Below, piece after piece: positions 15,723-24,788 of a stretch of DNA of 57,743 bases. The DNA is taken from the NCBI GenBank assembly GCA_016208485.1, contig JACQXY010000043.1, positions 1-57,743 on the forward strand. The letters are read 5' to 3'. The notes beneath the pieces are model-generated. The model was not told the DNA's origin, searched no databases, and worked only from the letters and a program-made list of their open reading frames with translations. Both the position numbers and the translations under genes were made by a program. Origin of the DNA: Acidobacteriota bacterium. Its GTDB lineage: Bacteria; Actinomycetota; AC-67. The stretch's first letter is position 1. Each line of letters opens with the position of its first letter.

Positions 15723-16469
15723 TCACGACCACATCTCGGTTTCGATGAGGCGCATGTACTTGTTGGCGTAGAACATGTCCGGCTCCTGTTTTCTAGCGCG
15801 GACGCGAATGTCGAACTGCGGATTCTCAGGCGAGGACACGGCGAACAGAATCAGTCCGATGCCAAACACCTGACTTAGCGAGTCAAGGCGAGCAATCTCG
15901 TCTTGGGGCGACTCCTTCGGCACCACGAGATACGACTTGTGACTGAAAAGGCAGTACGCGCAAGCCTGACCAAACGCTGTCACAAGCTGCGAGACGTCGG
16001 TCTTGATTTCGGCAGAGACGATCTCAGTAGGCGCCTGCAGGATGTCGCTCTTCTTTGACTCGCGCTTCCCGACAACGTCAGGAGTTCCCCACTTATCTCG
16101 GAATCGGTTGCCACCGAGCGGGATGGCCTTCGTGCAGTCCTCCAGGTCGTTCACAAGCCAATCGGCGAAGGAGGAGTAGAAGTCCTCTTCCTTCGTCTTC
16201 TTCGCAGGCTTCGGAACGAGGGCGGCCTTCAGTTGGTCGGTGTCCTTCTCTCGAAACTCGACGAGGCGAAACAGGCCGCGCGACGGCTTGTACACCTTGT
16301 CCGGGAGACGGGTGGCGAGATCCCACACCGTAGCGTGGATCGTGTTCTTCTTCAGGGATGCATCGGTCGCCTGGACCTGGGTAACGAGGTCCGTGTAGCG
16401 GATGCCATCCGGATGCTTCTTCAGCTGCTCAAGGGCAATGGTGGTTATCTTCTCGCCGATCGTTGCCAT
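15723..16469 (-). CDS. HTH plus PD-(D/E)XK-type nuclease-like protein (cassette gene)
   Basis: About 248 residues. The N-terminal ~80 residues look like a HARE/winged-helix domain: MATIGEKITTIALEQLKKH, TDLVTQVQATDASLKKNTIH, YKPSRGLFRLVEF. The C-terminal part has the order of a restriction-nuclease fold: WGTPDVVGKR (Asp), then TEIVSAEIKTD (Glu-x-Lys), then QLVTAFGQACAYCLFSHKSYLVVP. Composition is clearly less GC-rich and uses more AT-ending codons than the host genes, a sign of transfer. An attC follows the stop codon. A defence or DNA-processing role is plausible but unproven; the start is supported by an AGAGAG purine stretch. Confidence 0.7.
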   Translation of the reverse strand: MATIGEKITTIALEQLKKHPDGIRYTDLVTQVQATDASLKKNTIHATVWDLATRLPDKVYKPSRGLFRLVEFREKDTDQLKAALVPKPAKKTKEEDFYSSFADWLVNDLEDCTKAIPLGGNRFRDKWGTPDVVGKRESKKSDILQAPTEIVSAEIKTDVSQLVTAFGQACAYCLFSHKSYLVVPKESPQDEIARLDSLSQVFGIGLILFAVSSPENPQFDIRVRARKQEPDMFYANKYMRLIETEMWS

Positions 16470-16548
16470 CGTGTGATCTCTCTTCGCGATTTCGGGCTTC
16501 GCGTGGTGCATTCGGCCCGCCCGCCGGGATTGGCCCGCGCTGCTGGTC

Positions 16549-16554
16549 AGTATA
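16549..16554 (-). promoter_or_regulatory. -10 box of the cassette nuclease gene
   Basis: TATACT on the minus strand with a weak CTGGTC at the -35 position (about 17 bases). It leaves a leader of about 70 bases. A cassette gene with its own promoter would not depend on an integron promoter. Confidence 0.45.
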
Positions 16555-16678
16555 TGCCCCGGTTGCGGAGAGACCAGCGTCCATCGGTCCGGAAGCGTTC
16601 GCGAAGGGGGCGCTCTCCCCCGCCGCCGACGAGATCCGGGACGCGGCCCGCGCCCTCCCGTGAGATCCTCCCACGCCG

Positions 16679-17284
16679 CTACCGCTTCGCGCGGCTCCCC
16701 CGAGCGGCCGCGGTGGCCCTGGCCGGCCGACCCGGCCGCGCGCCCGGTCCGCGCGCGGTGGCGCCCTCCGATTCGAGCAGGCGCCGCTTGGTCTCTGTTC
16801 CCCGCGGACCGCCGTAGCCCCCGAGCGACCCGTCGGCGCGCACGACTCGGTGGCAAGGGACGATCAGCGGAACCGGATTGCGCGCGAGCGCGCCGCCGGC
16901 CGCGCGCGCCGCCGCCGGCCGACCGGCCGCGCGCGCGATCTCGCCGTATGTGCGGGTCTCTCCGCGCGGGATCCGGCAGGTGGCCTGAAGCACGCGCCTC
17001 GAGAAGACCCCGAGCGCCGAGAGGTCCGCGCACGCCCCGTCCCCGGCAGCGATCGAGCGCCGAATGCGCACCGCGAGCGCCGCCGGGACCGACCGCCGGC
17101 ACGGCGCGAGACCGGCGCGCCGCAGGCCGGCGAGGAAGGCGCGCTCGGCCGCCGCCGGGGAGCGCCCGCCGAACCAGAGACCATCCGGCGACAGCGCCAC
17201 GACCCCCGTCCGCGTCCATGCGGCAAGCGCAACCCCAACCGGGGTCCGAACGCGCGCGTACCCGACACTCGTCGCCGCCGACAT
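16679..17284 (-). CDS. ogt: Methylated-DNA--protein-cysteine methyltransferase
   Basis: Suicide repair protein that removes O6-alkyl groups from guanine. The active-site block is [22 protein letters not shown] (read here in parts: PCHRVV with acceptor Cys, then [20 protein letters not shown]). The preceding winged helix reads [21 protein letters not shown]. About 201 residues, beginning [17 protein letters not shown]; it starts 2 bases after the lipoprotein gene ends. The C-terminal Ala/Arg/Gly tail is extra. It fits the DNA-damage theme of the dinB/dnaE2 genes nearby, but no shared operator is seen. Confidence 0.92.
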   Translation of the reverse strand: MSAATSVGYARVRTPVGVALAAWTRTGVVALSPDGLWFGGRSPAAAERAFLAGLRRAGLAPCRRSVPAALAVRIRRSIAAGDGACADLSALGVFSRRVLQATCRIPRGETRTYGEIARAAGRPAAARAAGGALARNPVPLIVPCHRVVRADGSLGGYGGPRGTETKRRLLESEGATARGPGARPGRPARATAAARGSRAKR

Positions 17285-17286
17285 CG

Positions 17287-18303
17287 TCAAACTCCCGAAG
17301 GCCCGGCATGTGGCGCGCCGTCGGGCGGGCCTGCCGGGGAATCCGGCGGAGCCGTTGGACCGGCGGGAGCCGCAGGGTCGGCGGGAGCCGCAGGGTCGGC
17401 GGGAGCCGGCGGTGTGGGCGGAGCCGGCGGTGTGGGCGGAGCCGGCGGTGCGAGACCCTCGATCAACGGGGAAGGCGCCGGAGCGCGGCGCCGGAGCGCC
17501 ACCGCAGCCGCGCCGAGGGCCACCACGCCGGCTCCGGCGGCAACCGGGACGACCGGGAACCCGCCGCCGCCGAACCCGGTCGTCGTCGCGCTCAGCTCGC
17601 CGGCGCTCATCTTGCCCCCGATCTTCCACACGAACGTCGTCGATCCACCGTGGCGCTCGACCGTGTCGGCGTTGTGCGCCGCCGCCTTGCCCGGCAGCGT
17701 CACACGGAACTGGACGTCGAAGGCGTTCCCGAACATCGCGCCGGGATCGAACGAAGGCATGCTCGGTATCGCGGTCGGCATGGAGGGCATGGTCGGCATG
17801 CCCGGGAACCCGCTCGGCATGGACGGCATGGGGGGCATGGCCGGCGGGCTCTCGCCCCCGAACGACCCGCCGAGCGACCCGCCGAGCGACCCCATGTCGG
17901 GAGCCTCGGCCTGCGCGCGGAACTCCCAACCGGTGGCGGTCTTGCGGAGAACGAGGCCCTTGAAGCCGGGGCCCTGGTTGGAGCCGGACTGGTTCAGCGC
18001 CTCCGCCTTGCGGAGCAGATCCGGTATGTCGCTGAAGGCAAAGGTCGCGCGGATTCCCGAAAGTCCGCCCTTGTCGAACCGCTCCACCTTCCAGGGGACC
18101 GGGTCATTGCCCAGATCCTTCGTGGCCTCCGCGAACGGGTCCTGGCCGGCCGCGCCGGGGATCGCCTGGAGGAGCGACTTCTCGATTCCGAACTCGAATC
18201 CCATCGTCCCCGACCCGTTCGGGTTGACGTTGATCTCCGCGCGCAGCTCGCACGCAGTGAGCGCCAGCGCGAGCAGCCCGAGCGCTACCAGGAACCGCCT
18301 CAT
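17287..18303 (-). CDS. LppM-like lipoprotein with Met/Pro-rich repeats
   Basis: Predicted lipoprotein: [20 protein letters not shown] contains the lipobox LTAC. The mature domain ([20 protein letters not shown] ... [15 protein letters not shown]) matches the LppM/DUF3153 pattern. A low-complexity insert made of PMPSMPS-type units lies in the middle; a C-terminal helix ([21 protein letters not shown]) is followed by RRR and a Pro/Ala tail of short repeats ([13 protein letters not shown]). About 338 residues, longer than usual because of these repeats. ogt follows 2 bases later. Mycobacterial LppM is implicated in phagosome interaction; that role cannot be assumed here. Confidence 0.8.
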   Translation of the reverse strand: MRRFLVALGLLALALTACELRAEINVNPNGSGTMGFEFGIEKSLLQAIPGAAGQDPFAEATKDLGNDPVPWKVERFDKGGLSGIRATFAFSDIPDLLRKAEALNQSGSNQGPGFKGLVLRKTATGWEFRAQAEAPDMGSLGGSLGGSFGGESPPAMPPMPSMPSGFPGMPTMPSMPTAIPSMPSFDPGAMFGNAFDVQFRVTLPGKAAAHNADTVERHGGSTTFVWKIGGKMSAGELSATTTGFGGGGFPVVPVAAGAGVVALGAAAVALRRRAPAPSPLIEGLAPPAPPTPPAPPTPPAPADPAAPADPAAPAGPTAPPDSPAGPPDGAPHAGPSGV

Positions 18304-18488
18304 GCTCCCCTCCTTGCCGATCGACGGGCCCCGCACGGCACGCGCGCTCGGCGCCGTGGACGGCGAACCCCAATCACATCCAGGCGGGATCGTCCCCCCG
18401 CTCCCTTCCGGAGAAGGCTACCCCGCGCCGCTCAGGAGGGAAAGGAGCAGAGACGAGCCCCAGCGCGCCATCCCGGCCGGTGCCACGC

Positions 18489-19130
18489 TCAGGCGCCGAG
18501 CGCGGAGCGCATCTCGCGCGCGGCAGCGGCCGGATCGGGCGCGAACCCGATCGCGCGCACGACCGCGATCCGCCGCGCTCCGGCCGCGACCACTCCGGTG
18601 ACCGTAGCCGCGTCGATCCCACCGATCGCAAACCAGGGAAGGGTCGCCTCGGCGGCGGCAAGGCGAACCAGGTCGAGCCCGACCGCGGCGCGCCCGGGCT
18701 TCGTCGGGGTCTCATGCACCGGGCCGACCGCGACGTAGTCCACCGGCTCCGCATGCGCGCGACGGATCTCCTCGGGAGCGTGCGTCGAGCGGCCGATGAT
18801 CGCCTCGGAGCCGAGCACGGCGCGCGCGAACTCAGGCGAGAGATCCCTCTGCCCGAGGTGCACTCCGTCGGCCTCGGTCGCCAGAGCGACATCGACGCGA
18901 TCGTTCACGATGAAGAGTGCGTGGTGACGATCGCAAGCCGCGCGGAATTGCTCGGCGAATGCGAGCAAGGGCTGCGCCTCCATCTCCTTCTCGCGGAGCT
19001 GCAGGATGTCCACGCCCGCCGAGAGGACCTCGTCGAGGAACCGGTCCAGGCCCGGTCCGCCCCCGAGCCCGCCGGAGACCAGGTACAGCCGCGCGCCGTC
19101 GAGGCGCGCGCGCCGCTCCTGCGGCCTCAT
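18489..19130 (-). CDS. thiE: Thiamine-phosphate synthase
   Basis: Joins the pyrimidine and thiazole moieties to give thiamine phosphate. TIM-barrel features are visible: [73 protein letters not shown] and [11 protein letters not shown]. Start [20 protein letters not shown]; its ATG overlaps the stop of thiS (ATGA). About 213 residues. Last gene of a thiG-thiH-thiS-thiE operon. Confidence 0.94.
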   Translation of the reverse strand: MRPQERRARLDGARLYLVSGGLGGGPGLDRFLDEVLSAGVDILQLREKEMEAQPLLAFAEQFRAACDRHHALFIVNDRVDVALATEADGVHLGQRDLSPEFARAVLGSEAIIGRSTHAPEEIRRAHAEPVDYVAVGPVHETPTKPGRAAVGLDLVRLAAAEATLPWFAIGGIDAATVTGVVAAGARRIAVVRAIGFAPDPAAAAREMRSALGA

Positions 19131-19342
19131 CCCCCGGCCACCGCGCGCACGATCTCCAGCCGATCGCCGTCCTCGAGTCGCGTCGAGGCAAAGAGCCGCC
19201 GCTCCACGGGATCGCCGTTTCGCTCCACGACCACCCATTCGGAGCGCAATCCCGTCTCAGCGAGCAGATCGGCCACGGTCGCGCCCGGCGGCACCGCGCG
19301 CGGCTTGCCATTCGCGACGATCTGGACCGCCCCGGTCTCCAC
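19127..19342 (-). CDS. thiS: Sulfur carrier protein ThiS
   Basis: Ubiquitin-fold carrier that ends in the required GlyGly (VRAVAGG). It is activated as a thiocarboxylate and donates sulfur to thiazole synthase ThiG. 71 residues: VETGAVQIVANGKPRAVPP, then ATVADLLAETGL, VVVERNGDPVERR, LEDGDRLEIV. GTG start 5 bases after thiH, which is why it is easily missed. Overlaps thiE by four bases. Confidence 0.93.
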   Translation of the reverse strand: METGAVQIVANGKPRAVPPGATVADLLAETGLRSEWVVVERNGDPVERRLFASTRLEDGDRLEIVRAVAGG

Positions 19343-19347
19343 GGCGA

Positions 19348-20535
19348 CTACGCGCGAGAGACCGGCGCGACTCCGGACCGGGGGCGGCCGTTCCCGCCGG
19401 GGGCCGGCGCGGCCGACGCGCTCATCGTCCGGTCCCAGTCCTTCCAGACCGCCTCGTAGCCCATCGCGCGGATCGCGGCAACCACCTCGGCGACGCTCCG
19501 CCCGTCGGCGACCTCGAACTGACGCCCCGCCGCATCGGGCTCGCCGTAGCCGCCCGGCTCCGTGTGCGACCCGGCGCTCGTGTGGGTGATGCCGAGCGGG
19601 ACGAGCCGGTCGCGCAGCTCGGCCTCCTCGCGAGTCGACAGCACGAGGCCCACGTCGGGCAGCAGGAGCCGCAGGGCGCAGATGAGCTGAACAAGCTCCC
19701 GGTCGGTGACGGGATGCTCCGGCGAGTACCCGCTCGCCGACGGTCTCAGCCGCGGCACGCTGACCGTCAGCTCCTGCCGCCAGGCAACCTTCGTCAGGTG
19801 CTGGGCGTGCGCGGCGACGGCGACGGCCTCCTCGCGCCACGGCTCGTGAAGCCCGAGGAGAGCCCCGATGCCGATCCGGCGGATCCCGGCGCGCGCGGCG
19901 CGCTCGGGTCCCTCGATGCGCCACTCGTACCGCCGCTTCTTGCCTGCGATGTGGAACCGGCGGTAGGAGCCCCGGTCGTACGTCTCCTGGTAGATCACGA
20001 CGCCGTCGCAGCCGGCCTCGCGGAGCGCTCGGTACTGCTCCTCGCTCCACACCTGCACCTCGAGGGAAATCTGCGGCACAACCTGCGACAGCGCCCGGAC
20101 GTGCTCGACGAGGAAGTCGACGCCGGTGAGCTTCTGGTGCTCGCCGGTGAGGAGAAGGAGGTGCCGGAACCCCTGTTCCGCGAGGAGCCGGCCCTCGGCG
20201 CCCGCCCGCTCGACCGGAAGAGTCTGGCGCGCGACCGGGAGCGTGCGCGCGAACCCGCAGTAGCTGCAGGTGGACAGACAGTCGTTGGACAGGTACAGCG
20301 GCGCGTACATATGGACGGTGCGTCCGAAGCGCCGCTCGGTGAGCCGGCGCGACGCGGCGGCGAGGTCCTCGATCCGCTCGGAAGCGGAAGGGCCGAGGAG
20401 CGCGGCGAAGTCCCACAGGTCCCGCGCCCCGGCCGGCTTCGAAAGCGCGCGCTCGACGTCGGCGGCGCTCGCGCGGCCGGAGTGCGCCGCGATCTCGCGC
20501 ACCGGCGTGCGCTCCATGACGTCGAGGAAGCTCAT
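19348..20535 (-). CDS. thiH: 2-iminoacetate synthase (radical SAM)
   Basis: Cleaves tyrosine to dehydroglycine for thiazole formation. The radical-SAM cluster motif is present as [10 protein letters not shown] (CxxxCxxC), preceded by [13 protein letters not shown]. Further family motifs: [50 protein letters not shown] and the end [12 protein letters not shown]. 395 residues, slightly longer than usual because of a Pro/Gly tail. It overlaps thiG by four bases. Use of ThiH implies an oxygen-sensitive step, in line with low-oxygen capability. Confidence 0.95.
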   Translation of the reverse strand: MSFLDVMERTPVREIAAHSGRASAADVERALSKPAGARDLWDFAALLGPSASERIEDLAAASRRLTERRFGRTVHMYAPLYLSNDCLSTCSYCGFARTLPVARQTLPVERAGAEGRLLAEQGFRHLLLLTGEHQKLTGVDFLVEHVRALSQVVPQISLEVQVWSEEQYRALREAGCDGVVIYQETYDRGSYRRFHIAGKKRRYEWRIEGPERAARAGIRRIGIGALLGLHEPWREEAVAVAAHAQHLTKVAWRQELTVSVPRLRPSASGYSPEHPVTDRELVQLICALRLLLPDVGLVLSTREEAELRDRLVPLGITHTSAGSHTEPGGYGEPDAAGRQFEVADGRSVAEVVAAIRAMGYEAVWKDWDRTMSASAAPAPGGNGRPRSGVAPVSRA

Positions 20536-21344
20536 GCCGACCCCGGGCCGCGCGCCCCGGCGGGCCGTCCGGCATCGAGGAACCCGGTGAGCGGGCTGGA
20601 GGCCTCGGCCTCACGGCGCTCCGGCGCAACCCCCGCGAGGAACGCCTCCCGACCCGCCTCGACGGCCTTCGCGAACGCCGCGGCCATCGCGGCGGGGTCC
20701 CGCGCGACGGCGATCGCCGTGTTGACGAGCACCGCGTCGACCCCCATCTCCATCGCCTCGGCCGCGTGCGACGGCGCTCCGAGCCCGGCGTCGACGACGA
20801 CCGGCACCGTCGCCTGCTCGACGATCACGCGCACCGCGTCGCGCGTGCGCACGCCCTGGTTCGAGCCGATCCACGACCCGAGCGGCATCACGGTCGCGCA
20901 GCCGGCCTCCTGCAGACGCTTGGCGAGCACCGGGTCGGCGTTGATGTAGGGCAGGACCGTGAACCCATCGGCGACCAGCCGCTCCGCGGCCCGCAGGGTC
21001 TCGATCGGATCCGGCAAGAGGTAGCGGGGATCGGGAGTGACCTCGAGCTTCACCCAATCCGGCAGGCCCATCGCGCGCGCGAGCCGTGCAAGGCGCACCG
21101 CCTCGTCGGCGTCGAGCGCGCCGGAGGTGTTCGGCAAGATGAGCATGCGCGCGGAATCGATGAACTCCAGGATGTCGGGGCCGCCGGTCGCGTCGAGATC
21201 GACCCGGCGAAGCGCGACCGTCACCATCTCGGTGCCGCTCGCGCGCAGCGCCTCGCGCATGATCTCGCCCGAGGCGAACTTGCCCGTGCCGACGACGAGA
21301 CGCGAGCGGAACTCGCGCCCGGCGATCACAAGAGAGTCGGTCAT
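20532..21344 (-). CDS. thiG: Thiazole synthase
   Basis: Forms the thiazole ring from deoxyxylulose 5-phosphate, dehydroglycine and ThiS thiocarboxylate. Typical blocks: [89 protein letters not shown] and [20 protein letters not shown]. Start MTDSLVIAG; 270 residues. First gene of the operon, with TATAAT about 84 bases upstream. No TPP riboswitch could be recognised in the leader. Confidence 0.95.
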   Translation of the reverse strand: MTDSLVIAGREFRSRLVVGTGKFASGEIMREALRASGTEMVTVALRRVDLDATGGPDILEFIDSARMLILPNTSGALDADEAVRLARLARAMGLPDWVKLEVTPDPRYLLPDPIETLRAAERLVADGFTVLPYINADPVLAKRLQEAGCATVMPLGSWIGSNQGVRTRDAVRVIVEQATVPVVVDAGLGAPSHAAEAMEMGVDAVLVNTAIAVARDPAAMAAAFAKAVEAGREAFLAGVAPERREAEASSPLTGFLDAGRPAGARGPGSA

Positions 21345-21428
21345 CGCGCTCGATCGGGTCGGCGGGGTCTGGGCCTTCCCCTCGCCGGGTTCTCCGGAGC
21401 CCCCGCGGTCCAAGGCCTGCCCGAGGCG

Positions 21429-21434
21429 ATTATA
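21429..21434 (-). promoter_or_regulatory. -10 box of the thi operon
   Basis: Perfect TATAAT on the minus strand; -35 weak. It gives a GC-rich leader of about 75 bases ahead of thiG that can form a hairpin but lacks the conserved TPP-sensing boxes. Confidence 0.55.
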
Positions 21435-21547
21435 CGCGGACCGGCCGCCGCCGGATCGCTCCTTCCGCCGGACACGCCCCAATGCTCCGCCTCACGAAAC
21501 CCCCGTCCGGAGCCGATGATTTCAATAGGGGCGATCGGCAGGAGGCG

Positions 21548-22876
21548 ATGGGGAGCTCGCATCCGATGAGCGGCAACTTGCGGCGCTACATCGCCGGCGT
21601 GTCCGTCGCCGGGCTGGCGGCGCTCGCCGTGATGATCGCGCGCGCGCGCGCCGGTCCCCTCCCGCCCCCGGGCCACGCCGCGATCTTCCTCATCGCGATG
21701 ATCGGCTCTCAAGTCCCGCTCGTGACCGTGCGGCGGCGCCAGGGCGAGGAGGAAGCGGCGATCGCCGACGTGTTCGCCTTCGCCGCGCTGCTGCTGTTCG
21801 CGCCGGCCGTCGCCGCCGTAGGGCTCGTCGTGGGAAGCGTAGCGGCCGACCTTCGCCGCCGGAAGCCGTTCCACCGCATCGTGTTCAACGTCGCCCAGCA
21901 CTCGCTGTCGGTCGCGGCCGCAGGGGCCGTGCTCGCCGGCGCGCGCCTCGACGGCCCCCTCGATCCCGGGCGGCTCGCGTACGCCGCGGTGGCCGGCTAC
22001 ACCTTCTTCATGGTCAACTGGATGCTCGTCGGCGTAGCCGTCGCGATCGCCCAGCGGTCGCGCCCGCTCGCATTCCTGGCGACCGATCTGTGGACCGGGG
22101 CGGGGCAGGCCCTGGCGACGTTCACGCAAGGGACCCTCGTCGCGCTCGTCTACCCGCGCGCGTCGTGGGGCGTCGTGCTGTTCGCCCCCTCGGCCTACAC
22201 GGCGCAGGTGGCGGCGCAGCGGTACCAAGCCTTGCACGTGCAGGCGCGCCAGACGATGGAAACCCTCGCCCAAGTGCTCGACGACCGTGACCCCGCGACC
22301 CACGACCACTCCCAGCGGGTCTCGCGCTACGCCTGCGCGGTGGCGACCGCCCTCGGCCTGTCCGAGCCGGACATCGAGGAGATCGAGAAGGCCGGCCTCG
22401 TCCACGACCTCGGCAAGGTGGCCGTCGCCGACTCGATCCTCTTGAAGCCGGGCTCGCTCACCGACGAGGAGCGCGAGTTGATGCACGACCATTCGGCGCG
22501 CGGGTCCGACATCCTCGGAGGACTGGAGATCTACGCAGGAGTGAGCCGAATCATCCGGCACCACCACGAGCGGTGGGACGGTCGCGGGTACCCGGACGGC
22601 CTCGCCGGCGAGCGGATCCCGCTCGCCTCGCGCATCATCGCCGTCGTCGACGCCTTCGACGCGATGACGAGCACCCGCGTCTACCGCGAGAGGGTCTCGG
22701 CCATCGAGGCGCTGATGGAACTCGATCGCGCCTCCGGCCGCCAGTTCGACCCGGAGATCGTCCGGGCGTTCTCGCACCTGGTCGGCGAGAGCCCCGAGAC
22801 CTTCTGCCACGGCGCTCGGCCCGCCTGCCGGGGCTCGAGGTCCGCGCGACCCAGACTCGTCGCCGCGACATCCTGA
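21548..22876 (+). CDS. Membrane HD-GYP domain protein, putative c-di-GMP phosphodiesterase
   Basis: About 442 residues. The N-terminal half has roughly six hydrophobic segments (YIAGVSVAGLAALAVMIAR, FAFAALLLFAPAVAAVGLVVG, VAGYTFFMVNWMLVGVAVAI), then an HD-GYP domain: DPATHDHSQRVSRYA, AGLVHDLGKVAVAD, HDHSARGSDIL, IIRHHHERWDGRGYPDGLAG and VDAFDAMTSTRVYRE. The metal His/Asp and GYP residues are kept, so turnover of a cyclic dinucleotide is plausible. The start MGSSHPMSG has AGGAGG only 2 bases away; the ATG six codons later is an alternative. Divergent from the thi operon. Confidence 0.9.
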   Translation: MGSSHPMSGNLRRYIAGVSVAGLAALAVMIARARAGPLPPPGHAAIFLIAMIGSQVPLVTVRRRQGEEEAAIADVFAFAALLLFAPAVAAVGLVVGSVAADLRRRKPFHRIVFNVAQHSLSVAAAGAVLAGARLDGPLDPGRLAYAAVAGYTFFMVNWMLVGVAVAIAQRSRPLAFLATDLWTGAGQALATFTQGTLVALVYPRASWGVVLFAPSAYTAQVAAQRYQALHVQARQTMETLAQVLDDRDPATHDHSQRVSRYACAVATALGLSEPDIEEIEKAGLVHDLGKVAVADSILLKPGSLTDEERELMHDHSARGSDILGGLEIYAGVSRIIRHHHERWDGRGYPDGLAGERIPLASRIIAVVDAFDAMTSTRVYRERVSAIEALMELDRASGRQFDPEIVRAFSHLVGESPETFCHGARPACRGSRSARPRLVAATS

Positions 22877-22931
22877 GCCGGCGCCGCGCTCCCCGCCGGC
22901 GCGGCTGCGTCCGGAAAGGGCCGGCGGACAC

Positions 22932-22937
22932 TACACT
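22932..22937 (+). promoter_or_regulatory. -10 box of the kinase gene, leaderless arrangement
   Basis: TACACT ending 9 bases before the GTG start, so the mRNA should begin at or within a few bases of the start codon. Confidence 0.5.
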
Positions 22938-22946
22938 GGCCTCGAC

Positions 22947-24788
22947 GTGACCGCTTCCGGCGACCCCACCGTCGCCCCTCTCGTCGGCGGCCGCTACCGG
23001 ATCCGCGGCCTCATCGCCTCCGGCGGAATGGGCGAGGTCTACGAGGCCGAGGACACCGTCCTCGAGCGCGCCGTCGCGCTCAAGGTCGTCCGTCCCTCGC
23101 TCGGGCAGGATCCGGAGTTCCTCGCGCGGTTCCGTAGCGAGGCCACGAACGCGGCCCGGCTCCACCACCCCGGCATCGTCGGCGTCTTCGACTTCGGCCT
23201 GGAGCCCGGCGGCGGGGCCTACATGGCGATGGAGCTGGTCGACGGCCAGACGGTGCGCGAGATCCTCGCCGCGCGCGGCCGGCTCGATCCGGGGGCGGCC
23301 GCCGCCGTCGCGGCACAGGTCTGTGACGCGCTCGATCACGCCCACCGCGCCGGCATCGTGCACCGGGACGTGAAGCCGGAGAACATCCTCGTCACGCCCG
23401 ATGGACGGGTGAAGGTCGCCGACCTCGGCCTGTCGCGCGCGCTCGCGGCCGCGCGCGCGACCCAGGCCGGCGTCGTATTCGGGAGCCCCCACTACCTCGC
23501 GCCGGAGCAGGTCGACGGCCGCGAGTCCGACCACCGCGCCGACATCTACGCCCTCGGGATCGTCCTCTTCGAGATGCTGACCGGCCGGCCGCCGTTCTCC
23601 GGGGACACCGCGGCCGCCATCGCCTACCGCCGGACGGCCGAGGACGTGCCCGCTCCGCGGAGTCTCGACCCCGCGATCCCGCCCGCCTTGGACGAGGTGG
23701 TTCGGCGCGCGACGGCGCGCTCCCCCGACGAGCGGTTCGCCTCGGCCCGCGCGATGGGCGACGCGCTCAGGTCCGCGGCGATGGCCGGGGATCCCGGCGG
23801 CCTCGCCGGACACACCGTCGTCCTTCCCCTCGCCGCGACCGAGACGGTGGCGCTCCCGCGCGCCGCGCCGGCCCCCGACGCGACCCGCCGCCGCGCGCGA
23901 GCCGCGGTGCGCCGGCGCCGGCGGCGCTTGGTCGCGCTGGCGGTGGCCCTCCTCGTGCTCGGAGCCTCGACCCCGGCAATCATCGGCGCCCTGGCGCGCG
24001 CGCGGGTCCCCGCCGTCGCCGGGAAGACGCGGGCCGAAGCCGCGCGCGCGCTCCAGGCGGCCGGCTTGGCGGTGTCGTTCGACTTCGAGAACCACGACTC
24101 CATCGAGTCCGGAACGGTGATCCGGACCCGCCCGCCGGCCGGTCGCTCGATGAGGCGCCGCTCCATGGTCACGATCGTGGTCTCGCTCGGCCCGGCCACC
24201 GTCAACGTGCCCGACGTCCGCGGCTTGACCTATGCGGCCGCCGCCCGAGCGCTCGATAAGCGCGGCTTGAAGGTGCGACGCCAAGACGTCTTCAGCCACG
24301 ACGTCGCCGCCGGCCGTGTCGTCTCCCAGGATCCCGGCGCGAACGACATCAAGCGCGCCGGCTCGACCGTGACCGTGCGCGTGTCGAAGGGCAAGGACAT
24401 GGTCGAGGTGCCCGGCGTGGCCGGCAAGACCGAGCAGGAGGCGCGGGCGTCGCTCCGCGGCGCCGGCTTCCAGGTGAAGGCGTCGCCGCGATTCGACGAC
24501 GCCGCGCCGGCCGGCCGGGTCCTCGACCAGTCTCCGGATGCCGGCGCGAACGCCGAGCGGGGCTCGACCGTCACGATCGTGGTGAGCCAGGGCCCGCCGC
24601 TCGCACCGGTGCCCGACCTCCGGTGCATGACTCGCAAGCAGGCGGAGGACCGGGCCGCCGCGTCCGGTTTCGCGATCCGGTTCGAGGGCCGGGGCAAGCG
24701 AGTCGTAGACCAGCAGCCCGGCCCCGGCGCGGAGCAGCCGCGCGGGAGCACGATCACGGCGTTCCTCGGCGCCGGGGTGTACTGCTGA
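22947..24788 (+). CDS. PASTA-domain Ser/Thr protein kinase (PknB type)
   Basis: Transmembrane sensor kinase of 613 residues. Kinase domain: GLIASGGMGEVYEAED (Gly loop), VALKVV (Lys), GIVHRDVKPENILV (catalytic loop), VADLGLS (DLG for DFG), GSPHYLAPEQ and HRADIYALGIVLFEMLTGRPPF. A basic stretch precedes one membrane helix (LVALAVALLVLGASTPAI). Four PASTA repeats follow outside the cell, each with VPxVxGxTxxxA and a VxxQxPxxG element; the last ends in Cys. PASTA domains bind muropeptides and link the kinase to cell-wall growth. GTG start, likely leaderless. It overlaps the EamA gene. Confidence 0.95.
   Translation: MTASGDPTVAPLVGGRYRIRGLIASGGMGEVYEAEDTVLERAVALKVVRPSLGQDPEFLARFRSEATNAARLHHPGIVGVFDFGLEPGGGAYMAMELVDGQTVREILAARGRLDPGAAAAVAAQVCDALDHAHRAGIVHRDVKPENILVTPDGRVKVADLGLSRALAAARATQAGVVFGSPHYLAPEQVDGRESDHRADIYALGIVLFEMLTGRPPFSGDTAAAIAYRRTAEDVPAPRSLDPAIPPALDEVVRRATARSPDERFASARAMGDALRSAAMAGDPGGLAGHTVVLPLAATETVALPRAAPAPDATRRRARAAVRRRRRRLVALAVALLVLGASTPAIIGALARARVPAVAGKTRAEAARALQAAGLAVSFDFENHDSIESGTVIRTRPPAGRSMRRRSMVTIVVSLGPATVNVPDVRGLTYAAAARALDKRGLKVRRQDVFSHDVAAGRVVSQDPGANDIKRAGSTVTVRVSKGKDMVEVPGVAGKTEQEARASLRGAGFQVKASPRFDDAAPAGRVLDQSPDAGANAERGSTVTIVVSQGPPLAPVPDLRCMTRKQAEDRAAASGFAIRFEGRGKRVVDQQPGPGAEQPRGSTITAFLGAGVYC

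Noticed and set aside
16679-17929. A longer ogt product of 416 residues
   Set aside because: The extra N-terminal part is antisense-like noise over the lipoprotein gene in another frame; [12 protein letters not shown] is the natural start.
21345-21430. TPP riboswitch upstream of thiG
   Set aside because: The leader is GC-rich and folds, but the conserved CUGAGA and ACCUGA boxes are absent.
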